This document shows, piece after piece, positions 1 to 11,418 of a stretch of 51,093 nt of DNA. Made by a program: the position numbers and the translations under genes. The DNA comes from Asparagopsis taxiformis. Lineage: Eukaryota > Rhodophyta > Florideophyceae > Bonnemaisoniales > Bonnemaisoniaceae. A model generated the notes under the pieces. It had not been told where the DNA came from and made no database searches. It worked only from the letters and a program-made list of their open reading frames with translations. Position 1 is the stretch's first letter. Each line of letters opens with the position of its first letter. The stretch covers positions 1-51,093 of the forward strand of contig JALQPE010000013.1 of NCBI GenBank assembly GCA_030407315.1, given 5' to 3'.

Positions 1-1874
1 CCAACCCTGCCCATTCCCCAGCCATTGCCGATGCACTCTCCAGCCATTACCACTGCATTCTCCATGTGATTGGTGCTAAAAATGCATCAATCAGATTGGC
101 ACATGAGGAGCCAATCAGTAGTTCTATTACACGGTAATGACGTGTAACTTGATGGAAGATTATCTTCAGCGGCCCATACTGCATTTAGGTTATGTTGTGG
201 AATCTGTCATTCCGTACTTCCCTATGAGTGGATAGTTACATAACGCTTGGGTTTGTTTGGCAGAAGCATAGTCCTATCACTTGACTATGCCATGATGGCA
301 AACAGTAACTTCTGCATTTGCTATGACAGTGATAGAGGAAATCAATATGAGCGAACAGCTCAGAAGCGATTCCATTATGCGATTCTATCAGGATCACAGA
401 CAGCTTTTTGCTGTATCTGCAATCTCAAAACCACCGGGCGGTTTCGGGATTTGATGACTTGCGGCTAATGAGTTATGCGTGGGCCAAAGCGTGATTGCAC
501 CTACAATAGCATATCTCAATGTAATCGCTTTTGAGTAATGTCGATTAGCTAGCCACAAATTATAGTCTATAAAAGAGCACAATCTGCCGCGGTTGTGCAC
601 GGGAAGAGGCAGTGAGGCACAGAAGCAGCCATCCTCTTCCCCAGCTGTGCTGAATAGTTCTCCAACGCTAACCATCCGTGATTGGAGCTTGTGTGAGGAT
701 TGTCACTAAGATATAACTACTTTTACCACAGTTATGGCCCAGCGGGCAAGAATCTGCAAGCTCAGGCTATGCAAACCAGTTCTGATTCAAGCGTAATCTC
801 GAAGATGCACCTGCATTGGTACCTGGACAAGACAGGCAGAAATGGAGGAGATGTGATGTCAGGATGGACATTGTCGAAACTCGTGCAAAGGTCAATGAAA
901 AGAATCAATAGCTACTGAGGCTACGTTTGCATATGTTCTCTATGATGCAGTAGACTCTTGCTACCAGAAGGTACTAGACCATGCCAGAGACTCGGGTACT
1001 CTGTCCTTCGATGGAGAGAAGCAAAGACAGAAAGCTGTCGTCATGAAAATTATCGAGTTGATAGGTCAAGACACGCCTTTGGAAATCATTGACCGTTTAC
1101 TATCAGTTTATAAGCAGGTACACACCTGCATCAGACTGCAAAATGAGCAACCATCGCAACCATCGCAATTTGCCACTCGATTCGGCGGTCTGGCGTCATA
1201 GTACATGTCTTTGGCGGGTGTGGCTGCCCTGAACAAGAATCACAGCTTCTAGCAATAGTGATGCTACAAAACGCGCGACTACCGAGTGACACACAAAATG
1301 CTGTAAAATTACAACTAGCTGAGCAGGGAAAGCAGCGCAAATCATCCAGTGTCAAAGCCCATTATCCGTGTCAAAAGACGTCATGAATAATTTGAACAAT
1401 ATGATGGCCACTTTGAGTACTGCATATCAAGCTGCTGGCACTGGAAATGTTGCAGGATCCTCGGGTAATGACACAGAGATGCGAATATTCTCTGTGTCTA
1501 CATATGATCATATACTCCAGATGATCAAGAATGCAGCTCATATACATCTGCAGAGCTGTCCAGAACGCGTATTGAAACAGCCGGTCGTGATACTAAGCAC
1601 AAGATATACTTGGATGGCGTGTATAATATTCTAAAGTCACTTGACACATCCGGAAAGCTTTTCAAGCAGCGGGGCTCTATTGAGCATAAGGACAAAGGTT
1701 TTTCGTAGCCGAAGAGCATACTTTACTACCGAAAAGAGCAGCCTTATTTGCTGCCACGGCGTCTAGAAATCGTCCGACCCGCTTACATAATAAGTCTAGA
1801 AAGTTCTCCGAGCGCAAAAAGAATACGACATGTCACAGTTGTAAGCAGACAGGTCATTGGCGAGGTGATCCGGA

Positions 1875-2851
1875 ATGACCCACAAAAGGCCGAAATTGAC
1901 ACGTTCAATGGACAACCCAATGCGACAACCCGTGATGGCTCTCAAGCGAATGAAGCAGACAAGGATTTTCGGAATTAGGGTCAGTTTACTGCCCCCTGAT
2001 CCTAACCCCATACTAGATACTGGTGCACCACGGAGCATTGGCGGAACAGCAAATGCAGCTGCATTGTGTAGTGCACTGGGAATACAGCTCGAAATGACAC
2101 CTCCTACAGAGCAGTTCATTCATGGATGGGGACCTGGTATGCATAATGCAAAACCTACATGTGCAGTATGGCAATTACCGGTTCAGCAGGTTGATGGAAG
2201 TATGACCATGTTTACCTTCAACTTGATAGAAGGAGAAGAACCGCTGATTATTGGTTGTGATGTAACTGAAAGATCTCATATTGACAACATACATGGTCTG
2301 TTGCACGTATCCAACGTCAATGGATCACGTAATACTTTCCATACATACTTCAATGATGGAGAAAGCCGCAGAAGATTATCCGTAGTACCCCCACCAATCA
2401 TCCCATCGGTTATTGGTGTGAAAAATTCCTGCTCATACCTTATATCAAGCAATGATTACCTCTCAAGAATTGGGCCAGCGCGTTTTGCAAAGCACATACA
2501 CCAATATTCGCATGCCACGGTGCACGAGACGAAGCGCATTTGCAAAATGGCTAACGTATTAGACAGTGAACTTGCAATTGCACTTGAGAATGAAGTGTCT
2601 GCATGCGACATATGCTGCCGCACTGGCAGACCAAAGCGGTCCCGACAGGTATCTATCACCCATATGGGTATAGGATATAGGTTCCAGCTTCAACAATCCG
2701 TGGCTTGCGGATTTTATGTTCATGAAGTTACGATATACTACTCGAACGATCCTGCATATGCGCGACCGCGGCACTGTTATTCTGAAATTGAAGTGGTGCC
2801 CTCACGTATCGTGATCTTGATGACACAGCAGTATGTGTTTGATAGGGTATG
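1875..2851 (+). pseudogene. Copia-type protease and integrase N-terminus, split by insertion
   Basis: This frame stays open for more than 320 codons. Near residue 45 it has LDTGAPRS, the D-T-G active site of a retropepsin. After about 130 residues comes a segment with paired histidines (HIHQYSHATVHE) and a CDICC cysteine pair, which is the order expected for a copia pre-integrase zinc finger. The frame runs to the target duplication GTATG at 2847-2851 and is then interrupted by the gypsy LTR. Across the 13.5-kb insertion, the same frame continues at 16352 into the catalytic core. Reading through into the LTR adds only a few foreign codons before a stop at 2862-2864. Its gag neighbour upstream is already broken. 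Confidence 0.6.
2847..2851. repeat. Target site duplication, left, of the 13.5-kb gypsy element
   Basis: GTATG precedes the TG of the left LTR and is repeated at 16347-16351 directly after the CA of the right LTR. The 5-base length is normal for Ty3/gypsy integrases. Confidence 0.93.
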
Positions 2852-3513
2852 TGTGGAACGATAGTTCGGTGACGAAGTAGCTGGTACGAGCTAGTGGACA
2901 CGCTGTCCTTACGACGAAACGAACGAACAGTCCACCCGCTGGTGTTTGACTGTATGTTAGGTAGAACGGTAGAGATAGGTTAGCGAGTAGACACGAGCGT
3001 CACGATGCAACAATCCACGCGAGGATTACGTTCGGTAAACGAGGTGGCACGTCACCGGAGGCGCTCTCAACCAAGCCCGTAGGCACTACACGCAATCAGC
3101 CTTACGTGCGGCGATGGGTAGGGAGTGCGCAGCTCGACGGAGACGAAGCCTCGCTAGGCAAAACGTAAACGTAACGGAGAAGTCAGTCGTAGACTAGAGC
3201 CGTTGCTCGTTCGATGAATTGTCCCCTTTCCCTCCCGGCACGATGCCAATACCTATATGGCCACGATGGCATCGCTTTACAGTGTAAACACTGCTCGTAA
3301 CGTCCCCGAATGGGAAAGGACCTTGTGGGTCACACGTAAGGACCCGTTTGTCCGTTGGCCGTTGCCAGTACGTTCGTTGCACACGTGTGCCGGTTGCGCG
3401 CGCGCATGCGCCAGCAATGTTCGTGCATTGCTGTCGCCGGTCGTGTCCGCCGAAATTCGAATTTCGCGGAAAACGTAAATATTTGCAATTTCGGAATTGC
3501 CACGTATACTACA
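2852..3513 (-). repeat. 3' LTR of the 13.5-kb gypsy element
   Basis: 662 bases, from TGTGGAACGATAG to CCACGTATACTACA on the plus strand, matching 15683-16346 throughout with scattered differences near the left end. TG...CA termini. On the minus strand it is the downstream copy because the purine tract at 3514-3530 abuts it. The long open frames seen inside both LTR copies on either strand are not counted as genes. Confidence 0.93.
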
Positions 3514-3530
3514 CAGCCCCACCCCACACG
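3514..3530 (-). other. Polypurine tract of the 13.5-kb gypsy element
   Basis: On the minus strand the bases immediately before the 3' LTR read GTGGGGTGGGGCTG, a purine-rich run in the position of the plus-strand primer. This fixes the direction of the element. Confidence 0.7.
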
Positions 3531-3983
3531 TGGACGTCCCGCCACGCGAGGCCCGTCAGGACGCGCCTGAGACACGGGGCCGTGGCGCCTTTTCGGGTAC
3601 AACTGCGGACGTGGCAGTTGTCCCGAAAAATCTCGCTTAAACGTACGCGGCCCGGTTGGCTGATCGAATCGCCACGGCGCCGGAGCGCGCGCGTGCGCTC
3701 CGGCTTTTTCGTCGTAATCATCGAGGCCCGCCCGTTGGCATCGTTCGTCAATGCCTCGCTTAGGCGTTTCCCTGCAACGAATGCAGTGTCCAATTCCACC
3801 ACGCGGGTGTGCTTCAATTCAGCGCGATACGTGTGTAGGCCGCGGCCCTTTCGTGAATCTGCCAGCGGGCATTACGACAACGGTCGTCCGGATGTGGCCA
3901 CGCCGGCCGAGCGCGCGACACGGTTCGTGAGCCTGGACGACCGCGTCTCCGATGAGGATGCCCGTCGGCTTCTCGGTACGTCG

Positions 3984-4475
3984 ATGGCCGCTCCGCCTCG
4001 TGCGGACGGCTGGGTTATTCGTTCCCTTATCTCGTCCGTGGCTCGCGCAGCCGAAGAGTTCAGGGCCCAGGCGTTGGACCTGACTGCCCGCTTGGCAACG
4101 GAGCGCGCGATTTCGGAACGTCTCGCCGCGGCTACTCGTGGTTACGCGCCGCCCGTTGGCGTTCGTAATGAACCTTACGGTTACGCGAGTGGCGGCGGCT
4201 TCGGGGACCCCGTCGGGTATGGTCACGCAGCGGCGTACCTGCCACGCGACCCCGCTTCGGCGCGCCCTTCGGATACGCGCAGTCACGGGACTGCGGATCC
4301 TTACGCTAGGGATCCCGCGTCGCGTCGCGAGCGAGCCCCTGTGGTCACGCAGACCGTAGATCCGTACGCGCCGGGCTTCGTTCAGCCCAGTCGCAGCAGC
4401 AGCCGCAGCCACGATAGCCGCGGCGAAGGCCCTGGTCCGTATGACCCTGCGGGCAAGCGTTCTCGTCGCTACTAG
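3984..4475 (+). CDS. Antisense ORF in the 3' tract of the gypsy element; unknown protein
   Basis: Reads opposite to gag-pol. From the first ATG it encodes 163 residues; the same frame is open without an ATG back into the LTR (about 375 codons in all). Residues about 10-45 are a predicted amphipathic helix or short coiled coil (SLISSVARAAEEFRAQALDL and on). The rest is a low-complexity Tyr/Gly/Pro/Ser/Arg tail with two DPYA motifs, an SRSSSRSHDSR stretch and a basic C-terminus KRSRRY that could act as a nuclear signal. I recognise no family. Antisense ORFs between pol and the 3' LTR are known in some plant Ty3/gypsy lineages. GC-rich DNA keeps frames open by chance, and the opposite strand is also open here for 197 codons, so coding status is uncertain. 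Confidence 0.4.
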   Translation: MAAPPRADGWVIRSLISSVARAAEEFRAQALDLTARLATERAISERLAAATRGYAPPVGVRNEPYGYASGGGFGDPVGYGHAAAYLPRDPASARPSDTRSHGTADPYARDPASRRERAPVVTQTVDPYAPGFVQPSRSSSRSHDSRGEGPGPYDPAGKRSRRY

Positions 4476-6638
4476 GTCGTTCCTAGGTTAGTTCGTAGGC
4501 CACGTAGGCTTTAGCATCGTGCTGCTTCGTAAACTTCGTCTTGTTTGCTGCGTAACCGCACGGCTCCGTTGAGCTTCGTAATTCGCGTTTGGCAGGTCGT
4601 CTGCAGCGGGGGAGGGAGTAGCGTTAAGCCCCTCCCCACAATTTTTTTTGTTGTGGCGTCTACCCCGTTGGGTGTCGTAGAGCTTTCGCAGCTCGTCCTT
4701 CGCGTTCGCGACGGCGCGTGCCCGTTGGCAGGTTCGTAACACGCGCAACTATTCGCCAAAGCGGCGGCGGCGGCTTTTCACTGCGAGTGGTACGTTAACC
4801 TCGATCGTAGAGCCCGTTGGCTTGCGTATCATTTAGTAACTAACTAGAAAATCGTTTCCGCCGTCGTTTCTCGTGCGGATAACCCCGTCGGGTGTCGAAT
4901 TCCGTTGAGCGTTCGAGCTCTTTAGCACGTAGCACGTCGGTGCCAATTTTAATTTGCTCCGATGAGGTGGACGGAAAATTCGTTAAACGTCAGGCCGACT
5001 CGCGCGTGAGTTGGCTTGACGTTTCACGCCGTTGCGTGTACGCGGCAGTGCGTCGTGGTGCGTCGTGGTGCGTCGTGGTGCGTCGCGGTTCCGTTGACAA
5101 CGTCTTTGCCGGCGGGCTTGGCATTTCGTATAGCCGTTGACGTAATTAGCGCCGTCGCGCTTCACATTCCCGCGGCTCCACGTTAGCCGGTGGCGCAATC
5201 GTTGCGCTAGTCCGCTTCGCGTGGCGGCGTCGTTCGCCGCGGCGTCCGAGGAGCGTTTCGTTAGCTCATCCGTTATGTGGTGCGACGTTCACCTGGGCAT
5301 ACGTAATGCTCGCCCTCTACGCCGTTGCGTAATTTCGTTTATTCGACTTGCGAACCCGACGGGGACGCGATTGACGAAGTCGTTTCGCACGCCCGCGGGC
5401 GTTTGAGGCTGTTACGTGAGCCAGTTTTTCGTCGGCTCGTTGCCTTCGGCTGTGCCGTTTACGTTGGCTACCAGCTTGTACGCCGTCGCGTATTCGTATT
5501 TTTGTTTCGCGGGGTCGACCCGTTGAGGTACGTCGTTATCGTTATGACGTCCGCGTACGCGCTCGTATCCTGGCCAACGTGACCGGTGGCGCGTGCGCCT
5601 TCGAATTCGAACGGAGTCTAAGCTTCGTTAGCTTACTCGTTTTGCGACGCGGACGTGCGCGTCTTAGCCTTCGTGACCGTACGTGGTCTACCCGCCTTTC
5701 GGGTTTGCTCGTGCGTTTCGACTAGCCGGCGGGCTTTTCGCTTTCGCGCGTCATTCGTTATGCCCGCGTGGCAGGACACCGTTGTGTCGTTCCGTGGTTG
5801 CCGTACGTGGCTACCGTGTTCGGCGTCGTGCCTCACGATGGCGATAACGGTTCGCCGTCCGTTGTTGCGGCCTCGTTGGCTCGTCGTTTCGCACGCTTTT
5901 CCCGCGCGCTTCGTGCGCTGAGACCCGTTGGTCTAATTCATCGGCTAACGTATAGCTTCGTTCCGCTTCGTGCGTGAAGTTTCGTAATGAGGCCGTTGCC
6001 ATCTTCGTTGGGGACGCGTCCGTCCTACGTCGTTTCTCCGCCTTCCGGCGTTACGTTGCCGTTAGCTCGCGAGCTGTTGGCGTTGACCTCATTGGTCGAT
6101 GCGGCTCGTTGTCAGCGGCTGTCCACGGGGACGTACGATGGCTCACGTGACATGCCAAATTACGAAATTTTCGGGGCACGCGTGTCCCGAGATTTGGCCG
6201 GATTAGCGCACTGTAATCGGCCCGATTTTTCGTACCGTGCGTCCATGGCCCGCTGGCCCTATCGTCATTTTTCGCGCGAAAACTGACGTGATGTCCGTCC
6301 GTGGCCCGTGGTGTCGTCACCTTTGCCCGTGGGACGGTCAACACTGTCGAGCCAGTCGTGGCTCTTCACATCGTGTGAATCGTCCGCGCGTGGACTCGTC
6401 GTCCAATCTTTCGTTGGCGCTCGTGCCTCCACCAACGTATGGTGTCGAAAACGAAAAGAGCGACGGCTCTAGCACGCATCGCGCGCCCCCCAACGCAAGG
6501 GTGGACGTCCCGGCCACTCGTTGTGCCTTCGCTTCTCGTTCGTGCGGCTCGTCGCCTTCGTTTGTTGCATCGTGCAACGTCGCGCACGCGTGCGCTTAAC
6601 CCGACGCTCGTGTGCGTTTTCGGGGCCGTCGTGGCCTT
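4476..6638. other. Long GC-rich 3' noncoding tract of the gypsy element
   Basis: About 2.2 kb between the chromodomain and the antisense ORF. I see no coding motif on either strand. The sequence is full of scattered CCGTTGG, CGTTGGC and TTCGTA words. The open frames reported by translation look like composition artefacts. Confidence 0.55.
5048..5088. repeat. Short tandem repeat, 10-base unit
   Basis: CGTCGTGGTG occurs three times in a row (5051-5080), flanked by a partial unit on each side. Confidence 0.9.
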
Positions 6639-6983
6639 TCACGTTGTTGCTCGTCGCACGCGTGCGAAGTATCGAGAGACGCTCTCTTCAGATACGTTCC
6701 AGCGGGGCTCCCACGTAGGGTTACGATACCCGACCCACTTCACGAGGAAGTCTAGGGTGCCGTCATCGTTTACGCGATGGTTTAGTAGGTCGTCTACTAC
6801 ATACGCCGGACCGTCGCGGTTCTTGTCGAGGTCTGCCTCGGTGGCATCGTATGGTTCCGGCGGGGGCGCGTTCGCCGGCGTTGGCGCGTACGCAACGTGG
6901 TCCGAGTTGACACGTTCAACTACGTCTCCTCGTTGGATGACGAACGTTCGTACGTCGTTACGTAGTACGCGGAACGGTCTCAA
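6639..6983 (-). pseudogene. Chromodomain of gypsy pol (C-terminus)
   Basis: The minus-strand frame encodes a chromodomain with the expected aromatic cage and core pattern: YVVDDLLNHR, then LDFLVKWVGY, then TWEPRWNV, and a C-terminal helix. This domain at the pol C-terminus defines chromoviruses and in studied elements binds modified histone tails to steer integration. It is separated from the integrase by at least two frame breaks, so it is no longer part of a continuous polyprotein. Confidence 0.8.
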
Positions 6984-7529
6984 CGCGTGGTTGCCGAGCT
7001 TCGTGCCCTTCGTGGTCCCGTCCGTCGGGTCGATGAATACGTATTCTCCCCGCGAATGTTTCGATTCGAGACACGGACTCGTTTGTCGAAATTTCGTTTA
7101 TAATGTGCCTGCGCGGCCTTCAGCGTTCGATACGCGTTATCCATCGTTGTGGCGAGCTCACGAACGTAAGTGGCTCGCCCTCCCCGTCGGGTAGTTCGCG
7201 GTTCGTTACCGACGTGTGTAGCGCCAACGGTGGCGGTGGATTCGTGAGAATCAAATCGAAGGGCGTCGTGCCCGTGCTCGAATGCACATGCGTGTTGTAC
7301 GAAACGTTAACGCTGATGCGTATCGATCCCAGTCGTTCTGGTTTTCGTTCACATAATTGCGCAGCATTGCCAGGATCGCCCTGTTGTAGCGCTCCACCTA
7401 CCCGTTCGTTTGGGGGTGGTACGTCGACGTAAAGACGTTCGTCTCGCCGATTTCGTTGCAGACGCGCTGGAAAAACTTAGCAGCGAACTGCTTTCCGTTA
7501 TCGCTTATGAGCGTCCGTGGGGTCCATAC
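6984..7529 (-). pseudogene. Gypsy integrase, second half of core and C-terminus, broken
   Basis: Minus-strand continuation of the integrase after the solo LTR. Bases near 7500-7530 encode the SDNG portion holding the second catalytic aspartate, followed by a YHPQTNG motif and VERYN with the catalytic glutamate. Between NG and VE the expected glutamine codon is TAG (plus-strand CTA at 7398-7400), a nonsense change. Downstream, after the NDWD motif, the protein must be followed through two or more frames to reach the chromodomain. The enzyme would be inactive. Confidence 0.8.
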
Positions 7530-7534
7530 GAGAA

Positions 7535-8217
7535 TGTAGCAGGTAGAAAATCCTCTAGAGCGGCAAACCACCCGACAGGTGTCCCGAGCCTCGGTAGAGG
7601 AAAGTGGTAGAGCAGATGAACCTTATAGTATACCCAGCGGGCAGTCTCGTATGAGAGAAGAGTCGCTACCCGGAAGGGGTTAGGCGAATAGGAATGCTCA
7701 CGCTAGGTGCGTATGGATGGAGCGAGTGACGTAATCTGTCGAGCTGTTAGCTATCCCTAAGGTTGTCCCTGAGAGGGTTAAACAATAGGTATGCAAACAG
7801 TGTTCCAATGGGTCGTAATTCCACTTGAGTTTACGTTACTCTCAAAACCGTGCCTACTGGCTATTCCAGTGGCAGCTTTATACTAAGTCTACTGTAAGCT
7901 AGGGTTAGTGGTTAGGAATAAATATCCAGTTAGTGACCAATCAGAACCCAATTACTGGCGCCCGCCTACCCGCGAGGTCATTGCCAATAGGCTTACATTG
8001 TAATGTATGGCTGATCAGCCTAAGTTAAAATTTGCCCCCTTGTGGGGTCTTGGCCGGGGCCGATAGGCCCGAGTGGGGTATTTGCAGCCTTGCGCTTGTC
8101 CCAATTACAGGAAACACGCCCAGTTGGCTGGTGCCTTGTGATTGGCACATCCCTTAAGTGGGTACCCAATAGGGAAGCGACACGCTCAGATTGGGAGGAC
8201 CGCCAGGCGGTACGACA
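7535..8217 (+). mobile_element. Solo LTR inserted in gypsy integrase
   Basis: 683 bases beginning TGTAGCAGG and ending GGTACGACA, flanked by the 5-base duplication GAGAA (7530-7534 and 8218-8222). Removing the insert and one GAGAA restores a continuous integrase reading frame at this spot, which confirms both boundaries. It is clearly less GC-rich than the element it interrupts, so it comes from another retrotransposon family. No internal coding region is present, as expected after LTR-LTR recombination. Orientation cannot be determined; plus is nominal. Confidence 0.88.
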
Positions 8218-8672
8218 GAGAAGACCCACGCGTTGACGAACGCGCTCGCCACGTTGGCGGAATCGATATTTCGTAGAGGTTTGACTCTGGTTAGCTTCGT
8301 AAAGCGGTCCGTTATCACGAGAATAAATCGGTTACCACGCGTGGTCTTCGTCAGCGGACCTAGTATGTCGATACATAAGTCTCGCAGCGGCTCCGAGCCG
8401 GAGTCCGTAGCCGGAAATAAACGTAACGGGTTCGTCCGTTTGCGAAGCTTCACGCGGTTCTTCGCACATCCAACGCAGTTTCGTACCGTTGCGTGGATGT
8501 CGGCGGCCATCGCGGGCCAGTAGTACGTCCTCCGAACGGGTGTAGTACATACGTGTTTGTCCGGGATGTCCAGAGAGGACGTGGTGGTGCGTTAACTCCA
8601 GCAGCCGCGGCCGTAACGAAGCCGGCACCACGATTTGTGTACGTTCCTCGTCGTGAGGGTTCCGGCGTCGGA
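8218..8672 (-). pseudogene. Gypsy integrase zinc finger and first part of core
   Basis: The minus strand encodes an HHCC zinc finger (HHHVLSGHPGQT, later CVGCAKN), then the core start with the first catalytic aspartate in DLCIDILGP and a VITDRFTK strand. It is bounded by the MITE (upstream in reading order) and the solo LTR (downstream). A frame change is needed around 8450-8500, between the finger and the NCVGC segment, so it was decaying independently of the insertions. Confidence 0.78.
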
Positions 8673-8675
8673 GTA

Positions 8676-8934
8676 CCCAGTAAGCCTTAAAGATGTACCA
8701 AAGATGGCTGCATGATGAACCTATGACATGCATGGTGTTCCTCTGATGTACGGATAAGGATCATTTGTTCTTCAGCTGATGGCCGCATAGCGATACACCA
8801 ATGATGGACGGGAGATGTCCATACGCTCATCTCCCGGACATCAGCGAAGTATCTCTTGCGTACAGTAGAGATATCACGTACATCATTGGTTCATCTAAAG
8901 AATATCAGGGGTACATATTCCTTTTCTTATAGGG
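8676..8934. mobile_element. MITE copy A, 259 bases, 3-base target duplication
   Basis: Starts CCCAGTAAGCC and ends CTTATAGGG; its ends form an imperfect inverted repeat of about 24 bases (CCC..TAAG..AAAG..ATGTACC in both). It is flanked by GTA at 8673-8675 and 8935-8937. Excising it with one GTA rejoins RNase H-linker and integrase frames exactly. A near-identical copy of the same length in opposite orientation lies at 11160-11418. It has no coding capacity. Three-base duplications are typical of PIF/Harbinger and of some CMC-type DNA transposons. Confidence 0.88.
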
Positions 8935-10749
8935 GTAAGCCATCGTGGCCTTCGAAGAATGCAGCGTCCTGCGTCTCGGACTGTCGTGTCAGTATCGTTT
9001 GACAGAACGCGTCCTCGCGTTGAGCTTCGATAAGCTCGTCCCTCGTAATGGGAAGCTGAACGTCAGCTGGTGGCACGCGTGCCGAATCGTCTTCAGCAGC
9101 GCGCTGCTCGTCGAGGAAATCCGGTTCCTCGTCAAGAACGTCATCGAGCGACGCGTCGCGGTTGAACTCGAGTTCATCGTTGCCAGCCGTCGTGGCTGGT
9201 GTCCGTTCGTCACGAGTCGCGTTCGACGGGTCGTCGTGACCCCTGGCATTCGTTGCCTTTTTACGTACGGACGTCGTTCGTCCTTGCCCATTTCGTGTGG
9301 GTTGTCGCCGACTGCGAGTCGTCACGAGGACCGCGTCCCCATACGATGGTACGTCATCGTCGACGGGTCGACCGTCGTCATACGTAGATATCACACGTGA
9401 TAAAGCGTCAGGTACCTGGTGCACGCGCCCAGGCCTGTACGTAACTTCGAAATCGAATTTGGCGACGCGTAGCCTCCATCGTAGTAGTCGTCCGGACGCG
9501 TCCGTCAACGTCATCAGCCAATGTAAGGCTTCGTGGTCCGTACGTACGGTGAACCGCTGACCCTCTACGTAGGGTCGGAGTGACGTTATCGCCCAAACGA
9601 CGGAGTAGCACTCGCGCTCGGTCGCCGAGTAACCGCGTTCGGTTTCGTTGAGGGTCTTCGACCAGTACCCAATCGGCACCCATTCGTTTGACTTATCTTC
9701 GTTCTGCTGCTGGAGCAACGTAGCTCCCAGCTGATACGCCGACGCGTCGGTGTCGATCATGAACGGACGTCCCGCCTTCGGAAGATGCAATACTGATAGC
9801 GACACCAGTATTGTCTTCAACGTTTCGAACGCATTCGTTTGCGCGTCCGTTGGGTTCGTCCAATCGGGGGAAGCGTCCTTCTTCAACATCCTGTTGAGTG
9901 GCCGAGCGATCTCGGCATACGCTTTTACGAAACGGCGGTAAACGTTGGCCGCGCCCAAAAACGATCGACATTGCGTCTTATCCCGCGGGAACATAGCCGT
10001 ACGAAAGGCTTCTTTGTTCCGAGCTGCGACGTGCAGCTTCCCTGGGGTAATCACGTGCCCCAGGTAGTCAACTCGTGGTTGAAAGAACGAGCACTTCGTG
10101 AGCTTTAACGTTACTCCTGCTGCGCGTAGCAGGGAAAGCACCTGGTCAACGTGACCCAGGTGAGACTCGAGGTCTTTCGAAAAGACGATTACGTCGTCTA
10201 AGTAAACAAGGCACGATTGCCAACGTACTCCGGAGAGGATTATGTCCAACGTCCGCTGAAACGTAGCGGGGGCATTTCGTAGCCCGAATAGCATTCGCAC
10301 GTAGCGATACGTTCCCATGAAAGACGTAAAAGTTGTCTTATCACGGTCCTCGGCGGAGACGGGCACTTGCCAGTAACCGGCGTTACAGTCAAGTGTCGTG
10401 AAAATGGCGGCGTCGCCTAAAGAATCGAAACAGTCTTCCATGCGAGGAAGCGGGTACGAATCAGCGATCGTTTTCGCGTTCAAACGCCTGTAATCGACAC
10501 AGAAGCATAAGGACCCATCCTTCTTCGGCACCAGCACGATTGGTGACGCCCATTCGCTGGACGCGGGTTCGATAACCCCTTCGTTGAGCATCTTCGTGAT
10601 TTGCTCCTCGGCTATCGTACGTAGAGCCGGACCCTGACGATAGGGCATTGAACGTATGGGCCGCGTGCCCGGTTCGAGTTCGATTCGATGCTCCGTAGCA
10701 TTGATTTCGTCGAGGCGTCCGCTCGTCCACATTGACGAATGTGTGGCTA
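8935..10749 (-). CDS. Gypsy reverse transcriptase and RNase H segment
   Basis: An uninterrupted minus-strand frame encodes a Ty3/gypsy reverse transcriptase: PYRQGP, then SPIVLVPKKDGS, DYRRLN, the catalytic aspartate in TTLDCNAGYWQ, FGLRNAPATFQ, the YLDD catalytic pair (LVYLDDVIVFSKD), and LGHVITPGK. RNase H follows with DTDASAYQLGA, ERECYSVVWA, RTDHEALHWL and VPDALSR. An acidic linker of about 120 residues leads towards the integrase. The frame now starts at a chance ATG (10817-10819) inside the solo LTR and ends at a stop supplied by the MITE (8927), so it is a severed middle piece of pol although its own motifs look intact. Confidence 0.92.
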
Positions 10750-11159
10750 GTGTGACGCAATTTATGTTGCAAGTGCGCGCGCGGGTCCGAGCGATGCGTC
10801 GCGTTGAGTCCGCGTGCATCCGCGTTTAGTTAGTAAGCGAGCGTACGCGTGGCGATACAATTACGTGTCACGGCGCGCCTGCGCGAACGCGTGCGATTGC
10901 GAGCTTGGCGCCACGTGTAGCGCCTTTTGCGAATTTCCCTTTATTTTCCCTTTTTGGGTTTTTTATGACGAAAGTCTTTTTCCCAAATATTTCCCTTTTT
11001 GTGTGCGAGCGAGCGGCCGCCGGCCGGCCGCGCAAGGACAACCTGTCCTTAGTAGTTAGCTATTAATGGTCGTTCCGCTTCGCACCTTACCAATAAACAG
11101 CCAGCATCTTCGCAGCTACGAGTTAAACGTTTAGCGAATCGCGAGGACCGATTGCGTTG

Positions 11160-11418
11160 CCCTATAAGAAAAGGAATATGTACCCCTGATATGCGTTAGA
11201 TGAACCAATGATGTACGTGATATCTCTACTGTACGCAAGAGATACTTCACTGATGTCCGAGAGATGAGCGTATGGACATCTCCCGTCCATCATTGGTGTA
11301 TCGCTATGCGGCCATCAGCTGAAGAGCAAATGTTCCTTACCCGTACATCAGAGGAACACCATGCATGTCATAGGTTCATCATGCGGCCATCTTTGGTACA
11401 TCTTTAAGGCTTACTGGG
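11160..11418. mobile_element. MITE copy B, 259 bases, inside the solo LTR
   Basis: Inverted relative to copy A at 8676-8934 and nearly identical to it. Starts CCCTATAAG, ends ACTGGG, flanked by TTG (11157-11159 and 11419-11421). The related LTR at 20080-20602 has the corresponding uninterrupted site near 20455-20470, an independent empty-site control for the boundaries. Confidence 0.9.

Larger units (their letters stand above)
1..2851 (+). mobile_element. Decayed Ty1/copia-type retrotransposon, left half
   Basis: Remains of a plus-strand copia-type retroelement up to the point where the gypsy element enters. Bases about 700-1800 give only short broken frames of gag-like character. Around 1830-1873 a shifted frame encodes a zinc knuckle (CHSC, then TGHW) whose final cysteine seems lost. 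From 1875 a 329-codon frame carries a retropepsin-like LDTGAPRS motif and then a histidine/cysteine segment ending CDICC, which fits the zinc-binding N-terminus of a copia integrase. The integrase core resumes at 16352. I could not find its 5' LTR; bases 1-600 show nothing recognisable. Confidence 0.6.

Noticed and set aside
3257..3602. Overlapping ORFs on both strands in the LTR, repeated at 16016-16417
   Set aside because: They are the same LTR sequence twice, with no protein-family features; open frames are due to GC-rich, stop-poor DNA.
3819..4412. 197-codon minus-strand ORF opposite the antisense ORF
   Set aside because: Arg/Ala/Thr-rich composition typical of a shadow frame; no motif.
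6439..7194. 251-codon plus-strand ORF
   Set aside because: It lies over the integrase C-terminus and chromodomain on the other strand, which have real motifs.
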